A stretch of 64,000 bases of DNA, taken from the NCBI GenBank assembly GCA_001939145.1, contig LSRX01000371.1, positions 523,375-587,374 of the forward strand, given 5' to 3'. The stretch is from Symbiodinium microadriaticum. Its lineage: Eukaryota > Sar > Dinophyceae > Suessiales > Symbiodiniaceae. Position 1 is the first letter of the stretch; each line of letters starts with the position of its first letter. Both the position numbers and the translations under genes were made by a program. This document shows, one piece after another, positions 33,811 through 45,179 of the stretch. Below the pieces are notes generated by a model. That model saw nothing but the letters and a program-made list of their open reading frames with translations, was not told where the DNA came from and did no database searches.

Positions 33811-34079
33811 TTAAGCAGCAACTGCATTCTCTCCTGCTGAACAACTCATCGTTCGATCGAGGCGCGACTTGAATCACAGTGCTGTACTTGCACTCCTGCG
33901 ATGGCTACGGCCACCGTGAAGCTACTGACTACTTCCGTCGCGAACCCATGTGATCGCCGCACGTTGCTCTCTCTGTCCTCTGCCCCATGATTCAGAACCA
34001 TTCCTGACGTCACCTCAGCTGCGCACTAACTGAAACATCGACAAGGTGGATGGCCCAAACGTGCGGGAAGGCGGATATC

Positions 34080-34858
34080 AACGCCGAGGATCCGCGAAAA
34101 GCACCTGCACGTACCCTGAAAAGTCCGGATCTGGAGCCTGAGCAGCCAGAAGTTGGCAACAGTGTCCCAGGTGCCCTGGCTGCACCACAGAAAACTGTCT
34201 TGAGCAGACACTGCAGTTTGCTTCAGAACCTACCGTGTTGTTCCACGCAGTCGGAGTGTCAAGCCCGATGCTACCATAAACAAGGCAACCAGGGCACGAT
34301 GTAGAGGTAATGGCGTAAGAAGCGATCAACCTCGAAGTAAGTTCCGGAAATGATGGTGTCCTGGCATGAGTTCGGAAGTCAGGGGCGGCATGCGAGAAAC
34401 TGCTCTCGCAACACGCGAGGGCATCCCGAGGCTTTCTGCAAGCTTCAGCTCCATTCCTAACTCGACTGCCAGTGTAGCCTTCATGTTGTTCGAGTACGGA
34501 TAGAACCGGACACCTGTCTCTCTCTGGACGATAGCTTCCCAAACCGAATCGTTTCGCCTCGGCTTTGCCGGAACTTATCCAGTGATGGCACTGCTTCTTC
34601 TCAGCTCACATGCAGGATAGCGCATGCCAGCGCGGACCAGTCGAGGCGCCCTTTCTCCAGATACAACTCGACCAAGGGCCGAATTGCAATCGAGCCGTCC
34701 ACCACCTCGACGTGAATTCGAACAGAGTCCGGCTCGGAGACATCACCTGTTAGAATGGTGTTCTGAAGGTGATATGTGGTATCCTCGAAAGTCTGGTGCT
34801 TTCTCGCGTTGTAGATCCTGCATGGCGGACACACTTCAGGAAAACACTGCACTCTCAA
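34080..34858 (-). CDS. Giant protein: tandem-repeat exons downstream of the DUF4215 block
   Basis: About 34810-34620 reads HQTFEDTTYHLQNTILTGD, then SVRIHVEVVDGSIAI, the opening of a repeat ('E-D-T-x-x-x-L-x-x-x-I-x-x-x-D'). About 34360-34270 is a plausible continuation (YFEVDRFLRHYL). About 34150-34085 reads APDPDFSGYVQVLFAD, the repeat core. These place tandem repeats immediately after the cysteine-rich block. Confidence 0.5.
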
Positions 34859-35059
34859 CTTGCCGCAGAGACCTCCTCGCTCTCAACTCCCTCCCCCCAT
34901 ATCATGTTGGAGGCTAGCAAACATTGTCGAAAAACGGGTTTTGCAGCTGTCAGGACGGCAACAATCGGGAGGAGCTGCATGCAGCTTTCTAGAGTACGAG
35001 GTTTAGAGTAAAGTTTAGAGTTTGGCCAGCCAGCATAGCATACATGTGTGGGAATTCAG

Positions 35060-36790
35060 ATTAGCTTGTCCTGCAGAGCTGGCCCAACGGTCGGATGGTG
35101 ACCATGACCTCCGTCTGCGACCAGGAGGCTACTTCCTTGATCTCCCAGAGGCACACTGCAGAGCAGCCATCCCCGCCGTAATCGTTGAAATCGTCGCACT
35201 CTTCCGCACCCTGGCAGCTGCACGTCTGGATGGATAAACTCATGTTCGAACCAGTCAAGGGTCGTGCAGCATGCAGTCGCACCTGTTACCCTCCGTGCTG
35301 GGCGAGCACGTTCAGTGTCACAGGCTTGGTGGGACATAGGGTCGGAATGTTTATCGACAGGGGGATGTCTTCCGTCGACGTTGAACAACCTCAAACCCAC
35401 ACTGACCATCTCTGACCCCATTCCAGAAAGGAAGTTGTGCGAAGAACAATTGCTTTGCGACCTCCTGCTGTTTTGATCTCCCACCCCAGATGCTGCCAGG
35501 CAGAAGCAGCACGCAGGAACGGCATGCTGCCCCACCATGCATCATGGTCAAAATCCTCGAAGATCTGCTCGCAGCTGCCCGTAGCTGCTCTCAGTCTTCT
35601 ACAGCTCGTGGGCTCATGTAGAAGCAGCCCACTCACCGATGTGCTACTGGATGCTACTGGTGAGCTCTTGAAATTGGAGCGCAACAGGAGTGGATAACCG
35701 CCTGGCCTCCACCACTCCGTCACCGCAAACGGTGAGTCGGCATGTGTCGACATGGGTGGTATTTCCTCCGTGGCAGGCGTAGCCCAACTCTATTCGGCAT
35801 CTTGAAGAGCAACCATCTCCATCCTGGCGACGTGCTTACACATGTGGCGCACCTAGCGAGGAGCAGACATCAACCCGTCTGTAGCTCCTGCGTATTCCCG
35901 TCATCACAGCTTTCATGTGGAACACGAACACCGTCTCCACATTTCGGATAGCAGTGGTCCCGGATCATCTCAGTGCCACCCTCGCAGACATAGCCTGCCT
36001 CTATCTGACATGTAGCACTGCATCCTCAGAGAACAAAGTAAGACACAAACTCGAAAGACACATCAATTTGAAGGAAGCCTTCGACACCAGCCAGCTGGTT
36101 TCACTACAGCTATCTTCGAGACTGCATTGCAAGCAGACACGTGCAATGCAGCCGCGCTGCCATCTCCAGATAAAGCATTCTCATCGTCGCACTGCTCATG
36201 CGGGATTATTCTCCTTCCGTCCCCGCCTGGTCGTGATAAAATTTCGACCAAGCGTTACTTTCCTGCCAGCTTCCTCTAGGGTGCTGCCAGGAGACATCTA
36301 GTGGCACATACCGAGGGCTCACCCGAACAGTAATAGCCAGTTTCAACTTTGCACCCGGACGTGCAGCCATCGAAATCATCAACGTTTTCGTCATCACACT
36401 CCTTGAAACAAGTCATCTCAAAAGGGCCCATGGACAGACTGCATGGTGCAACGTGCAACGTGTCAAGAATCATGTCAAGAGCCAGCAGTCCTCGTCAGAA
36501 GTAATGAAGCCATCGGAGCAGTTGTGCACGCTGCATTCGGAAGGCTCCCCTCTGCAATAAAAGCCATCGTCCACTGTACAGTTTGAGCAGCCATCTGTGT
36601 CATTGCTGTTTCCATCATCGCATTCCTGCACTTGCCGGGGCTCACTGACCTTCAAACCCTGGTCCCGTCTGGCAACTAGACTCTAGACGACCTCCCGGCT
36701 CTGCGAGTCCTCGTCACTGGTGATGATGCCGTCCCCACAGTCGCCGATCACAGCCACTCGACGACTCGGAGACGCTGCCTTTCAGTGCTA
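35060..36790 (-). CDS. Giant protein: DUF4215 cysteine-rich repeat block
   Basis: Consecutive units of CGDG...E-x-CDDGN...DGC...C...E-x-G-Y-x-C (DUF4215/Myxococcus Cys-rich repeat). Exons: about 36780-36710 (CGDGIITSDE), 36625-36491 (ECDDGNSNDTDGC ... NCSDGFITSDE), 36401-36296 (ECDDENVDDFDGC ... GYYC), 36226-36161 (GRRIIPHEQCDDENALSGD), 36024-35888 (CSATCQIEAGYVCEGG ... ESCDDGNTQ), 35823-35707 (DGDGCSSRCRIELGYAC ... CGDGVVE), and about 35205-35130 (EECDDFNDYGGDGCSAVC). Introns: 36709-36626 GA, 36490-36402 GA, 36295-36227 GT, 36160-36025 GC, 35887-35824 GA. Because the cysteine spacing is known, these joins are the best supported in the gene. The units should be disulphide-stabilised and extracellular. 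Confidence 0.8.
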
Positions 36791-36799
36791 TCTGAAGGC

Positions 36800-37520
36800 T
36801 CCTAAAGGCTGGCGGCTGGCGAACTGCAACTTACAGTTGGGACTGGACCGCTGGGCCTTCTCCTCCTCCACGTCAGCAACATTCCCTGCATCTACTTCGT
36901 CGCCTTTGCAGATTCCGCGATTTGTTCATCACACCCATGACACGTCACCTGGGGTAGAACATGACTTACCAGATCGCTTGCAGGTGAGCAGCTCGAAAGC
37001 CTCCTGGAGCTTTTACCAAGAATAGACCCGCAAACATTATGCGAACATCTACACAGGACTCTGCTTTGAGCGGGACGGTCCTCTCTTGAAGATGGTAGTG
37101 CAGAGGTGGCTTTTGTGTAGTCGAACCCGCTTCCAAAGACTCCTTTTCGGCGAGCAGGTCCTGGCGACGAGGCATCCGGCATGAGGGCGCAACGCCTGGC
37201 GGCAAAAGCAGGTACCCCGGCCTGCCGGAGCCGCTCGCGCCAGAGAGGCCCCCGCCTCTTAGCGGCCTCAGCGCTGCACCGTTCAGGCCACGCTGTCACG
37301 CACGTGGCATGCAGCCCAAGGCTCTATATCATTACTGGCTCTGTGTCATGATGTGCAAGCTTGCTGCGAATCTTTGCTCTGTTTTCGGCAAAGGCTTTGT
37401 CGGGTGTCATCCCTCCGATGTCGTTCGTTGTGATGTAAAACAAATCAGGTTTGGAATTGGCTTTTTTACAGCCTTGTCCTAAGATGGTTCACGCTTTTCA
37501 CACTCGCACACACGCAGACT
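36800..37520. other. Mostly unassigned, probably intronic
   Basis: A short acidic minus segment (about 36915-36800, GDEVDAGNVADVEEEKAQR) may be an exon between the DLD-type domain and the DUF4215 block. 36920-37520 contains no segment I can support. Confidence 0.25.
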
Positions 37521-37529
37521 TCAGTCCGG

Positions 37530-37939
37530 ACAAGCTGCCGAGGTAACGTTCTCCTTCAACCGCAATCGTCTCACATCGCGTGCCGGAGGCAGCTCGTAGA
37601 TACCACCTAGGAAATTCTCCACAACTTCTGCGCCTCCGGCTTGGTTGTAGAACGAGTCAACTGTGCTGCTGCTCCAGTCCTTGCGAGTCATATGCAACAG
37701 GACGGCCAAAGACCAACAAAGAAAAGAGGCAGTTGCTTCAAATCTCGCCGAAGCTCCAAGACGAAGCCGATCCAGAAGCTATCTGGCTGCTTGGCTGCTG
37801 GAAGTTGCACCTCCTGGATCAGCACACCTCCCCGGAAGACGCTAACGGTGCCCTCCACGTCGCTGAAGCCATGATCCGAGAAGATCTGCACCCAGAAATG
37901 GGCCAAGCAGCTCCAGACGTCTCTGTAACCTACCAGCAC
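37530..37939 (-). CDS. Giant protein: second half of the DLDxH-type beta domain
   Basis: About 37939-37740 reads FSDVEGTVSVFRGGVLIQEV, then a Pro/Lys loop and FWIGFVLEL. In bacterial proteins with the 'P-x-DLDSH' domain the second half has the same sequence pattern: a strand 'A-x-V-x-V-Y-x-G', a short loop, then 'W-x-V-F-x-L'. About 37709-37530 adds SFYNQAGGAEVVENFLGG and LPPARDVRRLRL, of unknown role. It follows the 38.2-38.7 kb exon in the same order as the bacterial domain. Confidence 0.45.
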
Positions 37940-38264
37940 AAGCTGTCAAGCATCAGACTTCCACATAAGTTCGGCCTCCGATCGTTGCTTGGTCCGAATC
38001 ACAAGGCCACTGGTGAACCGTGATCACCTGCGAAATCGTGGGCAATCGGCATTCATACAACCATCGACACACAGGCAGAAGTCTGGCGCCTCCCGGCCGT
38101 GCAACACATCTCGATTGTCGCGATTCAAGGTTACGGTGAGCCCATGACTCCCGTCCTTACTTGTGCTCCCTCTGCAAACGAATTCCAGGAGCCCATGTCA
38201 CATGACTCATCCAACGTCTCCGAGACTTGTTCATGCATGCTTGCCGAGCTGCATGCTGACACTG

Positions 38265-38700
38265 CCTGTTTGCGAAGTAGGTGTGGCAGTCCCACGCATC
38301 GAAAGCGTGGGCGTCAAGATCCACCGGCGTGGATGACTTCCAATCCACCTCAAACCTCCAGATGGTCACGACCGCGAGAGCTTGTAAGTAGATGTCTGCA
38401 AGGCCACCTCGGCCCAAGCTTACAAGTGGCGCATGAATGCGAACTTTTGGCGCCGAGTCGACCTGCGTGCCATTTCTCAGGCCGGGGCCCACTTGGATGT
38501 TGTCTTGGACGTCAACAGAAAGCGATCGCGTTGCGTGAAGAGTCTTCGCAAAATAGATGTCTGCTGGAGCAGTTGGCATGATTGCAGCATAGATCCCCAG
38601 CTCAGTGGTCTTGGTGTGAACAGAATAACCTCCGGGTTGGAAAACATACACGTCGACCTTGGTCGAACACGTGCAACAGTCAGGGACTGGCGCTGCCCTG
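38265..38700 (-). CDS. Giant protein: exon with DLDAH motif
   Basis: A continuous minus frame reads VDVYVFQPGGYSVHTKTT, then about 60 residues further SLSVDVQDNIQVG and VRIHAPLV, then WRFEVDWKSSTPVDLDAH (DLD at about 38321) and CHTYFANR. In bacteria a domain beginning 'L-x-W-x-x-x-P-x-DLDSH' and followed by 'C/F-H-V-Y-Y' often follows carboxypeptidase-regulatory-like repeats; the same order is seen here. The frame extends to 38157 but the end looks intronic. The domain has no settled function; it is typical of secreted, surface-associated proteins. Confidence 0.5.
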
Positions 38701-38959
38701 CCCAGCACATTGCCAATGCCGCAGACACTGTGCCACCATCTTGGCACCAAGCATTGGCATCAGCCACTAAGTTCGTTAAGATGGTCTCCGCATCGGCGGT
38801 CTTGAAGCAACAGGCCTTTCGCAATTGCTTGTTTCATTTCAGCACATGGGGGACAGCGCAAGCTGCCCATGGCCTTTGAACCACCCGCTTGATAAAGGCC
38901 ATAGCTGAAGGCAATGTAGCTGTTGGTTACAGCGTGAGTCTTGCACTCCTCAACACCTC

Positions 38960-39300
38960 AGCTTGTCGCAAGGCTCAGGCTCATGCATCCTTGGCCAACC
39001 GTGCTTGCCCTGGCCGAGGCAATCAGCCGAACCGAGGCACTAAGTCCGGTGATTTCGGCGTCGCATCCAGCGAGAGCATCATACCCTTCGTAGTCATGCC
39101 ACTTGTCTCTGGCCTGAGGTAGGTCGTGACTCGGGCGGGAGGGGCCGTACAAGTTGGGAACATCTGCACAGCTTGCAGCCTAAGTGCAATCAGGACAACG
39201 TCTACGTCTTCGATGGGTGCTGAAGTTTCCGGGTTGACGACCTTTCCCGCCACCTGGTGCCATCGCAAAGCACCAGCCTGCGGCCCGATGGTGTCGGACA
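38960..39300 (-). CDS. Giant protein: carboxypeptidase-regulatory-like domain
   Basis: About 39253-39180 reads VAGKVVNPETSAPIEDVDVV, the 'G-x-V-x-d-x-x-x-x-x-P-I-x-x-a-x-V' opening of CarboxypepD_reg/transthyretin-like beta domains. In a shifted frame 39120-38960 reads DKWHDYEGYDALAGCDAEI, then LSASVRLIASARAST. An intron must link them, since the first frame continues into a Pro-rich run. These domains are structural beta sandwiches in extracellular proteins and here precede the DLD-type domain. Confidence 0.45.
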
Positions 39301-39419
39301 GGATATACGAGACAATCGCCTTGCATCCGCTCCACTCAGGTAAAACGATGTAACACGTGCAAAACCTGTGTCTTTTTAGCATGTGTGCCTCGGTCCGCGG
39401 TTGGTCAAGAGGCAGCGGC

Positions 39420-40290
39420 TCCAGGTATGGTTTCGCAGGAGCTTCTGTGCTGAAGCCTTGCAAAGTTTACAAAGTGGTGCGACTCCAAAACCGCGACATT
39501 GACCCCTGCAAAGTCCAAACGACATTCTGCTCCAAGCCCCGTGCGCAATGCATCAACAAAAGCTTGCAAATCAGGCCCGCTTCCTTGCACACGGAGGGCA
39601 AAGTCTCCGTCCAAGCGTCCCTCAGCACAGGAATCGAAGAGGAACAGAAACGGCACACTGAGAGGGCCTGCCTTGAGTGGTTCGAGTGTGCCGTTTGGTT
39701 CCACTTTGAAGGATGGCTCCAAGTATAGGCCTGGGAGAGAACCGCTAAACTGATCGCTGGCATGCTGGCGGCACATGGTGGCAGAACGCACCAATGTTCA
39801 AGCCGCAGGCGTCCGGTCGAAGCTGCCACCAGCAAAGTCATCCATCGTGTCTGATCGCCGGCATCAGGATCTGAAATGTTGATTCCCGTGATGGCGACGC
39901 TTCTCCCAACCTGCACCTTGGAATTCAAGCCGGCTTTGCCAAGTGTAGCTCCTACCTCTGGCATGAAGAAGGGACCCGTGGTAACGTGGCAAGCAGCCTG
40001 GAAGGACACTTCATCAGCGGTGATGTGAGGGAGGTCGTTCGTCGGCTGAACTAATATCCAACTCTCAGCTGCCGAGTGCACCACTCGCGAATCATAAGCC
40101 GCAGCAATTGTGATTCGCATTGGCTCATTACCGGACCAATGGAGAGCCGACGAATAACGCAGAGCTTCCGCAAACTCGGCCAGAGCTACTGGTGCACCCA
40201 TGACACAGAACTGCGACACCCGCTCTCCATCCACAAGCTTTGCGAAGGACGAAATCCCCTTTCTTCTGCTTGACACAGTCATGGTGTCGA
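39420..40290 (-). CDS. Giant protein: tandem-repeat exons with QPTNDLP linker
   Basis: The long minus frame includes ALAEFAEALRYSSALHWSG (repeat core), ILVQPTNDLPHITADEVSF (linker), and VAITGINISDPDAGDQT, then TLLVAASTGRLRL (start of the next repeat). A likely exon end at 39790 (W-C, phase 1) joins through a 59-nt GC-AG intron (39789-39731) to LYLEPSFKVEPNGTLEPL, then FALRVQGSGPDLQAFVDAL (core of that repeat). GINISDPDAG and the linker are diagnostic of the repeat family. Confidence 0.65.
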
Positions 40291-40859
40291 GCGACTCCTC
40301 CGTCCTTAGCTTTGGTGCAACTTGTTTCAAGAGCTCGTCGCGAACTGGCGTGTAAAAGCTTTTTGTCCATATTCTGCAGCTGGCTCTCACAGCATTTCCA
40401 CTGCACCTTAAGAGGTCTAGCCCGTGTCCAGATTGAACGCTTACCTGCAAACGTTTGGAACAGCATCAGACGGTGTCGCCGTCCAGACCAACTGCTTGAC
40501 AAACTGATTAGTAAGCATTAGGCATAAGAGGCCGTGACAGGAAGAGCACGTTCTTCTTTCTTTTTCTCCAAGGCTCAGAGAAGTACTCGCCAGAGGCGCT
40601 ATCACAGGCACTGGGAATAAGCCAGTGCTGAAGGTGTAGGTCTTGTCCTGGAAGCCTGCATCGAGCCGGCATTGACTAACAGCTTTGATCCTTCCTGCTC
40701 GCAGGGCCGCGAAGCCCGTTTGCCTGCAAAAGCCCAGCCGTCTGTGTCTTCCACGGCGCCCGGCTCCAAAACCACTTCCTAGCGTCAATCGGCTTCTGCT
40801 TCCACCCCGACTATTAGCTGCAAGGGTCGTCGTTGATGTTTCTTTCAAACACACAGGAC

Positions 40860-41246
40860 TGGGAGAAGTCAGAGATGCAACAAGAACGACTGCCTCGCCG
40901 TTGCGGATAAGTTTCGTAAACTGTCAACGGCAACAGTGGTGTTGTGACTTGATAGCTTGCTCTGTTGGCCATCGCCGAAAGATGAAGAGTAAACTCCCGT
41001 AGCTGATCGTCGTTGGCTCCCCCTGCAAGCTTCTCGACCTCCCTCAGCAAGGCCTGGCACAAAAGCGACGCTTCTCCCTAGCAGCTCACGGAACATCCAA
41101 GCCTTCCCTCGGCCGATGAAGACATCCTCGCTGAAGAACAGAACAACTTCGGGAAGAAGCTCAATGGATGCAGCACCTGCGCCACAAGAAGCCAACTTGA
41201 AGCAAAACCTCTTCGTGTCCTTCTTGTCGAGAGCATGGCAGAGCAT
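40860..41246 (-). CDS. Giant protein: Big_5-like exon and continuation
   Basis: About 41240-41090 reads ASIELLPEVVLFFSEDVFIG, the 'v-x-l-x-F-S-E-x-V' strand of Big_5/SbsA Ig-like domains. In a shifted frame, 41062-40880 reads ALLREVEKLAGGANDDQLRE, then LHLSAMANRASYQVT. A GC donor after GRGK is possible (GGGAAG|GC) but not proved. A module like those at 60.9-58.8 kb thus recurs inside the tandem-repeat region. Confidence 0.4.
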
Positions 41247-41259
41247 GGTTCGAAAAGCT

Positions 41260-43020
41260 GCTTGCTAGCATGTTCCATCATCTCACCGCTCCTTGATAGA
41301 AACCGCGTTGCGTGTGCTGCGTGGCGGCATGTTTGGCAAGATCTAGCCATGACGGCGGAGAGAGGTCGAGTCCTGGAAGAGCTTCTCCAGAGCACCGCAG
41401 GCGACGCCCAGGCACCCTCGCCATCGATTGCTCGCCCTGGTTAACCTCCCCGTGATCTGAAGGACCCGAATCCTGGCGCGACCCCTGAAATTCCCGCCTT
41501 CCTGTGCAACTGCGCGCAGCTGTTGCGCTGCATGCTTGAGTAAGTGGCCACCATATGCAGCTTGAGTTCATGGTTCGGCGTTTCGCATTCGCGGCATCCG
41601 CTTTGTGTGTCATGTCGCGACTGTCTCTGCCGGCTGCGGTTGTGGACCTCTGTCCACTTTCGTCTGTCCTGTCTCCGCTAGTTGCTAGTTGTTCCACCTG
41701 GCTAGATACATGCAGTGGGAATCTTGCGGAGGCTCTGCAAGAGGCCAGGACAAAGCAAACGGGCGGAGCGAAAGACAAGAAAGAGGTTAATTTGCAGCTC
41801 CAGCCTGGCGAAGGCAGCGACATGTTGCGCAGCAGCCGAAGAGGAGATCGCGATGGCTCGTGCTGCTCGGGGCAAGCGGTCAATTGCCGCAGGCGCCACA
41901 TGGTGTTCACGCCCCTGATGGCCCCGAACTGACTCGTGACTCGTTGACAAGCTTCGCAAACTGCGAACTGGCACTCAATCTGATCCAAGCCGCTTGAGGG
42001 AGAAACTTCCCACTTGTAAAGAACCACGCAATGCCACCGGATCCTTTGCAGCCCGCAACTCGCCGGAGCTGGTGCAAGCCAGCGGCGGGATTGGAGGGGT
42101 CTGAGATGCCTAGCAGTCCTTGACGTGCCTCATGCTGTCAAGCTTCCGGCGACGGCAAGAACACCACTGGGCACTGGATCATGACCGACGCTGGTGTCGT
42201 CTGGTTTGGAGTCAGCCGGGCTCCTCACAAAGGCTTTTCAGAGAGTCGACTGCTGCATCACGTGGCAACAGCATGGTGCAACCAAGGCTCTACTCTCGTA
42301 CCTAAGTTTGGAGCATGTGACCATGCACTTCCCACTGCCTCAGAGCAAGCGGCTCCAATGCAGCCTCGTCTCGTTAGGTGATTTGGGCAGGTGTAGCTGA
42401 CGATCACCTCCTTGTTACAGCCGGGTGCAGGATCCAGCAGCTCCACAGGCTGGAAGAGGAACTCGCAGCTCAAATCACCTCGAGCTGACTACAAGTTCAA
42501 AGAAGTGGGAGCTGACGCATAATGGTGGCAAAGCCCCAGCTGCAGCGAGGCTAACGATGTCCGCAGATTGGATTTTCGAGGCGTTGCCGAGACCATGTGT
42601 CTGTCCTAACTGCTCCTAGCTACTCGTGCCAGATATCAAGCGCTCACAGGTTACAGAATCGGGGTCGTCCGTCTGATCTCCTCGAGCTTAAGGTGCACAT
42701 TGCGAAAGTTTGTTCAGGAACTCCGTGGCAAGCTCGCGCTGTGTGTCCCCAGTGGGACAGGCATAACCAAGGTCAGCGACTAGCATGTCGGGGTCGCAAT
42801 CGAGGAAGGGACCCTGGTCCGTGATCTTCGTTCGGCCGACGTGATGATCGAAACTCGCTATACTGGTAGGTCATTGTGACGCTGCCGGTCTCTGGAATGT
42901 CAGGAATCTCAGCCCAAACTTCCCGTGGTTTCTCTCTAGGATTGCCAGACCGGATGTTCTCGACAGGTCTGCCCCAAACGAGGAGTGGCCACCTCTGAAG
43001 CTCACCCCGGCAATTTCGCA
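41260..43020 (-). CDS. Giant protein: weak exon candidates
   Basis: Protein-like minus pieces occur at about 42960-42840 (VWAEIPDIPETGSVTMTYQY), 42470-42380 (FLFQPVELLDPAPGCNKEV) and 42027-41930 (YKWEVSPSSGLDQIECQF), each about 30-40 codons with beta-strand character. The frame 41930-41278 is open but Ser/Arg-rich and probably not coding. No repeat core was recognised here; spacing suggests ordinary exons between larger introns. Confidence 0.3.
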
Positions 43021-43244
43021 CTGTGTATAAACGGTCTCCTTAACCGTGGTTCGGCTCGGTTTTCGCAGATGCTGCCCGCAGCCATAAACTCATGTCAGTT
43101 GTCTGCCAAACAAATCGCCACGGTGGACGCACGGTCGGGGCTCGACGCCCCACCTTGATATTCTCGGCGCTCTGCGCCTGCCCTAATTAAGGGTCGAATG
43201 CAGCTCGGCGTCCCCGACGCTTAAAACGGACAAGGTCCGAGTGA

Positions 43245-43380
43245 GTGTCTGCTGGGGTTGTCGGCGTGTGTGCGCGCGCGCGCGTGTGCGTGCGTGTGTC
43301 TCTCTGTNGCGTGTGCGTGCGCGTGCGCGTGCGTGCGTGTGTGCGCGTGTGTGCGCACGTGTGTGTTCTCCCGTGTGTGT
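43245..43380. repeat. GT/GC dinucleotide-rich tract with one ambiguous base
   Basis: Alternating purine-pyrimidine sequence, mostly TG and CG steps, interrupted by a TCTCTCTG stretch and by the only N in the window (43308). Such tracts are prone to slippage and mis-assembly, so the true length is uncertain. 43021-43880 otherwise contains no supported coding segment. Confidence 0.9.
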
Positions 43381-43959
43381 GCTCTCGCTCCTCTTCCGCA
43401 GCCGTCTTGGTTGACGACGACGACTCGGACCCCACCTTTCCTTAACATGGCTCAAGACGCTTCGGCGCCACCGGCTGGCGCATTCGCTCAAGAACAGGGC
43501 AAATAACCCCAATCACCAGGCTCCGTCTCCGCAATGCTTCAAGCGCTCCATAGCATTGGCATTGACACTGGCATCTAAGCTCCTTTGGGGTTTTTTAGGA
43601 TGCTCCATGAAAACCCAAATAAGCTTAGACAGCTTCCGCAGCATGTGCCTTCGCCCGACTATGATCTGCGCGCACGGCGCCCGGGGACACAGATGCTCCC
43701 AGTGTGAGGGACTCATCGGCGGTGGTCGGCTCTCATCCAGTTTCCCCCGACGGAGCGGCGGTTGTCAAGATGCCCCCGCTCCACTTCATATTCATATGCG
43801 GCGGCGGCAGAGCCCTCCCAACCACTCGAGAGGTGAAGAAGCGGCTGTAGAGAGAAGATGTAGGCAACTACAACCATTGCAGTGTTACGGATCCATCATA
43901 CAAAAATGTGTCTGAGCCGACCGGACGGCTCTGCGGACACAGCACGAACTTTGCGGCGG

Positions 43960-45165
43960 ATACCTGGGTTGGCCTGTGTCATGCCGCACCCTGCCATGTA
44001 TGTCGGAAAGACTGTTGCTAAGCCCGGCACCTTCGCATCTATCTTTGGCCAGAGGCAGACTGAGGTTTTCAAGATCCTCGCTGATGTTCTCACCAAAAAT
44101 TTCGGAAAGGCTCAGGTTCATTACCTCCCAGCTGCCACTGCAATCAGGAGGTTCAACACCTGCCACGGAGGCAGTGGCCTACTCGTCCAATCAAAGGTTA
44201 GAAGTCATAGATGCATGCATCGTAGGTAGCACAGACATGGCCGCCTTCCACGAGAGTTGTCACAGTTGGCAGGCCACGGTAGATTTGAGAGTTGACCGTC
44301 ATGGTGAGAATATCAAAGCAGCCTTCTAAACCTAAGCAAAAGATTCAGATCAGACTTCAACTCCAACCGAATGCAGTCCAGCCAGTTTGGTAGGTCTGTA
44401 CCTACCAAAAACGTCAAAACACTCGCAGGAATGCTCTCAGCCAGGTCGCTGTTAAGAGCCTCCACACAGAAACGCCCTCCCTCTGCCTCGACCATGGTAC
44501 CTCAGAAAACCAGGAAGGCCCTATCCTGTGGTGCCACGACTAGCATGGGCAGACGTCCGATCCCTCAACAATGTCCGTGCTGACAACAGATTGCCAAGTG
44601 GCTAAACTCGAAGGATTGGCTTGCAAACTCCGGCACCGTGTTGTTCTGGCATGCGGCGAGAGCCCACCCACCTGAAAGTCCAGCCACTTCAGCCACCGGT
44701 CCGGTGACCTAGGTGCAGCTTTGTTTTGATGTAGCCCGGTTTGTCCTGTGACTATGCCCTTCCATTTCAACAGGGCCGTTTTCACAGATGCCAGGGCACC
44801 CAAGTCAGGCACTCGTCCGGCAAATGTGCTGCACGCAGGGTGCAGCCGGCACACTCCAGCTGGTCCACGCTCGTGCCGTTGGACCCCACAACGAGGAAAA
44901 GGTCACAAGGGACAGAAGACAAGGTTTGTGTGATCCATGTGTCTGGCTCGGCCGCTCTCAGGCAGGTCCGATCCAAATCAGTGGCAGTCGTTGCAGACGC
45001 CAGGGCAACTCCGGATGGCGCAACAGGTCGTAGATCATGCACCTTGATGCGCGGCGGCGTGACCTCGGTCTTGAATGGCTCAGGAAGCCCGCAAAACTCG
45101 ATGGCGAATGTGAGATGATGGGGATGGGGTTCCAACTGAGGCCCTGGCTGAATCTTCGAAGACAT
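43960..45165 (-). CDS. Giant protein: several exon candidates
   Basis: About 45130-44790 is the best: a continuous frame with HLTFAIEFCGLPEPFKTEV, VALASATTATDLDRTCLR, and a Cys-containing stretch SVDQLECAGCTLRAAHLPDE. About 44500-44330 reads EAEGGRFCVEALNSDLAES, then SVLTFLVGTDLPNW. About 44166-43990 reads GSWEVMNLSLSEIFGENIS, with two N-x-S sites. About 44810-44640 is weaker. All are beta-rich or mixed, with cysteines and N-glycosylation sequons as expected for a secreted protein. No named domain is recognised and splice joins were not fixed. Confidence 0.4.
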
Positions 45166-45179
45166 TCAGCCTCTCTGGC

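Noticed and set aside
34990..35030. TTTAGAG repeats resembling telomere units
   Set aside because: Only three imperfect copies, and the unit differs from the plant/dinoflagellate type TTTAGGG.
41744..41761. ARTKQT on plus, identical to the start of histone H3
   Set aside because: The following residues do not continue as H3, no initiating Met is adjacent, and the strand is opposite to the surrounding gene; coincidence.
41555..41932. Plus-strand frame starting with a signal-peptide-like stretch
   Set aside because: It lies within the minus-strand giant gene, no domain follows, and the hydrophobic stretch is weak.
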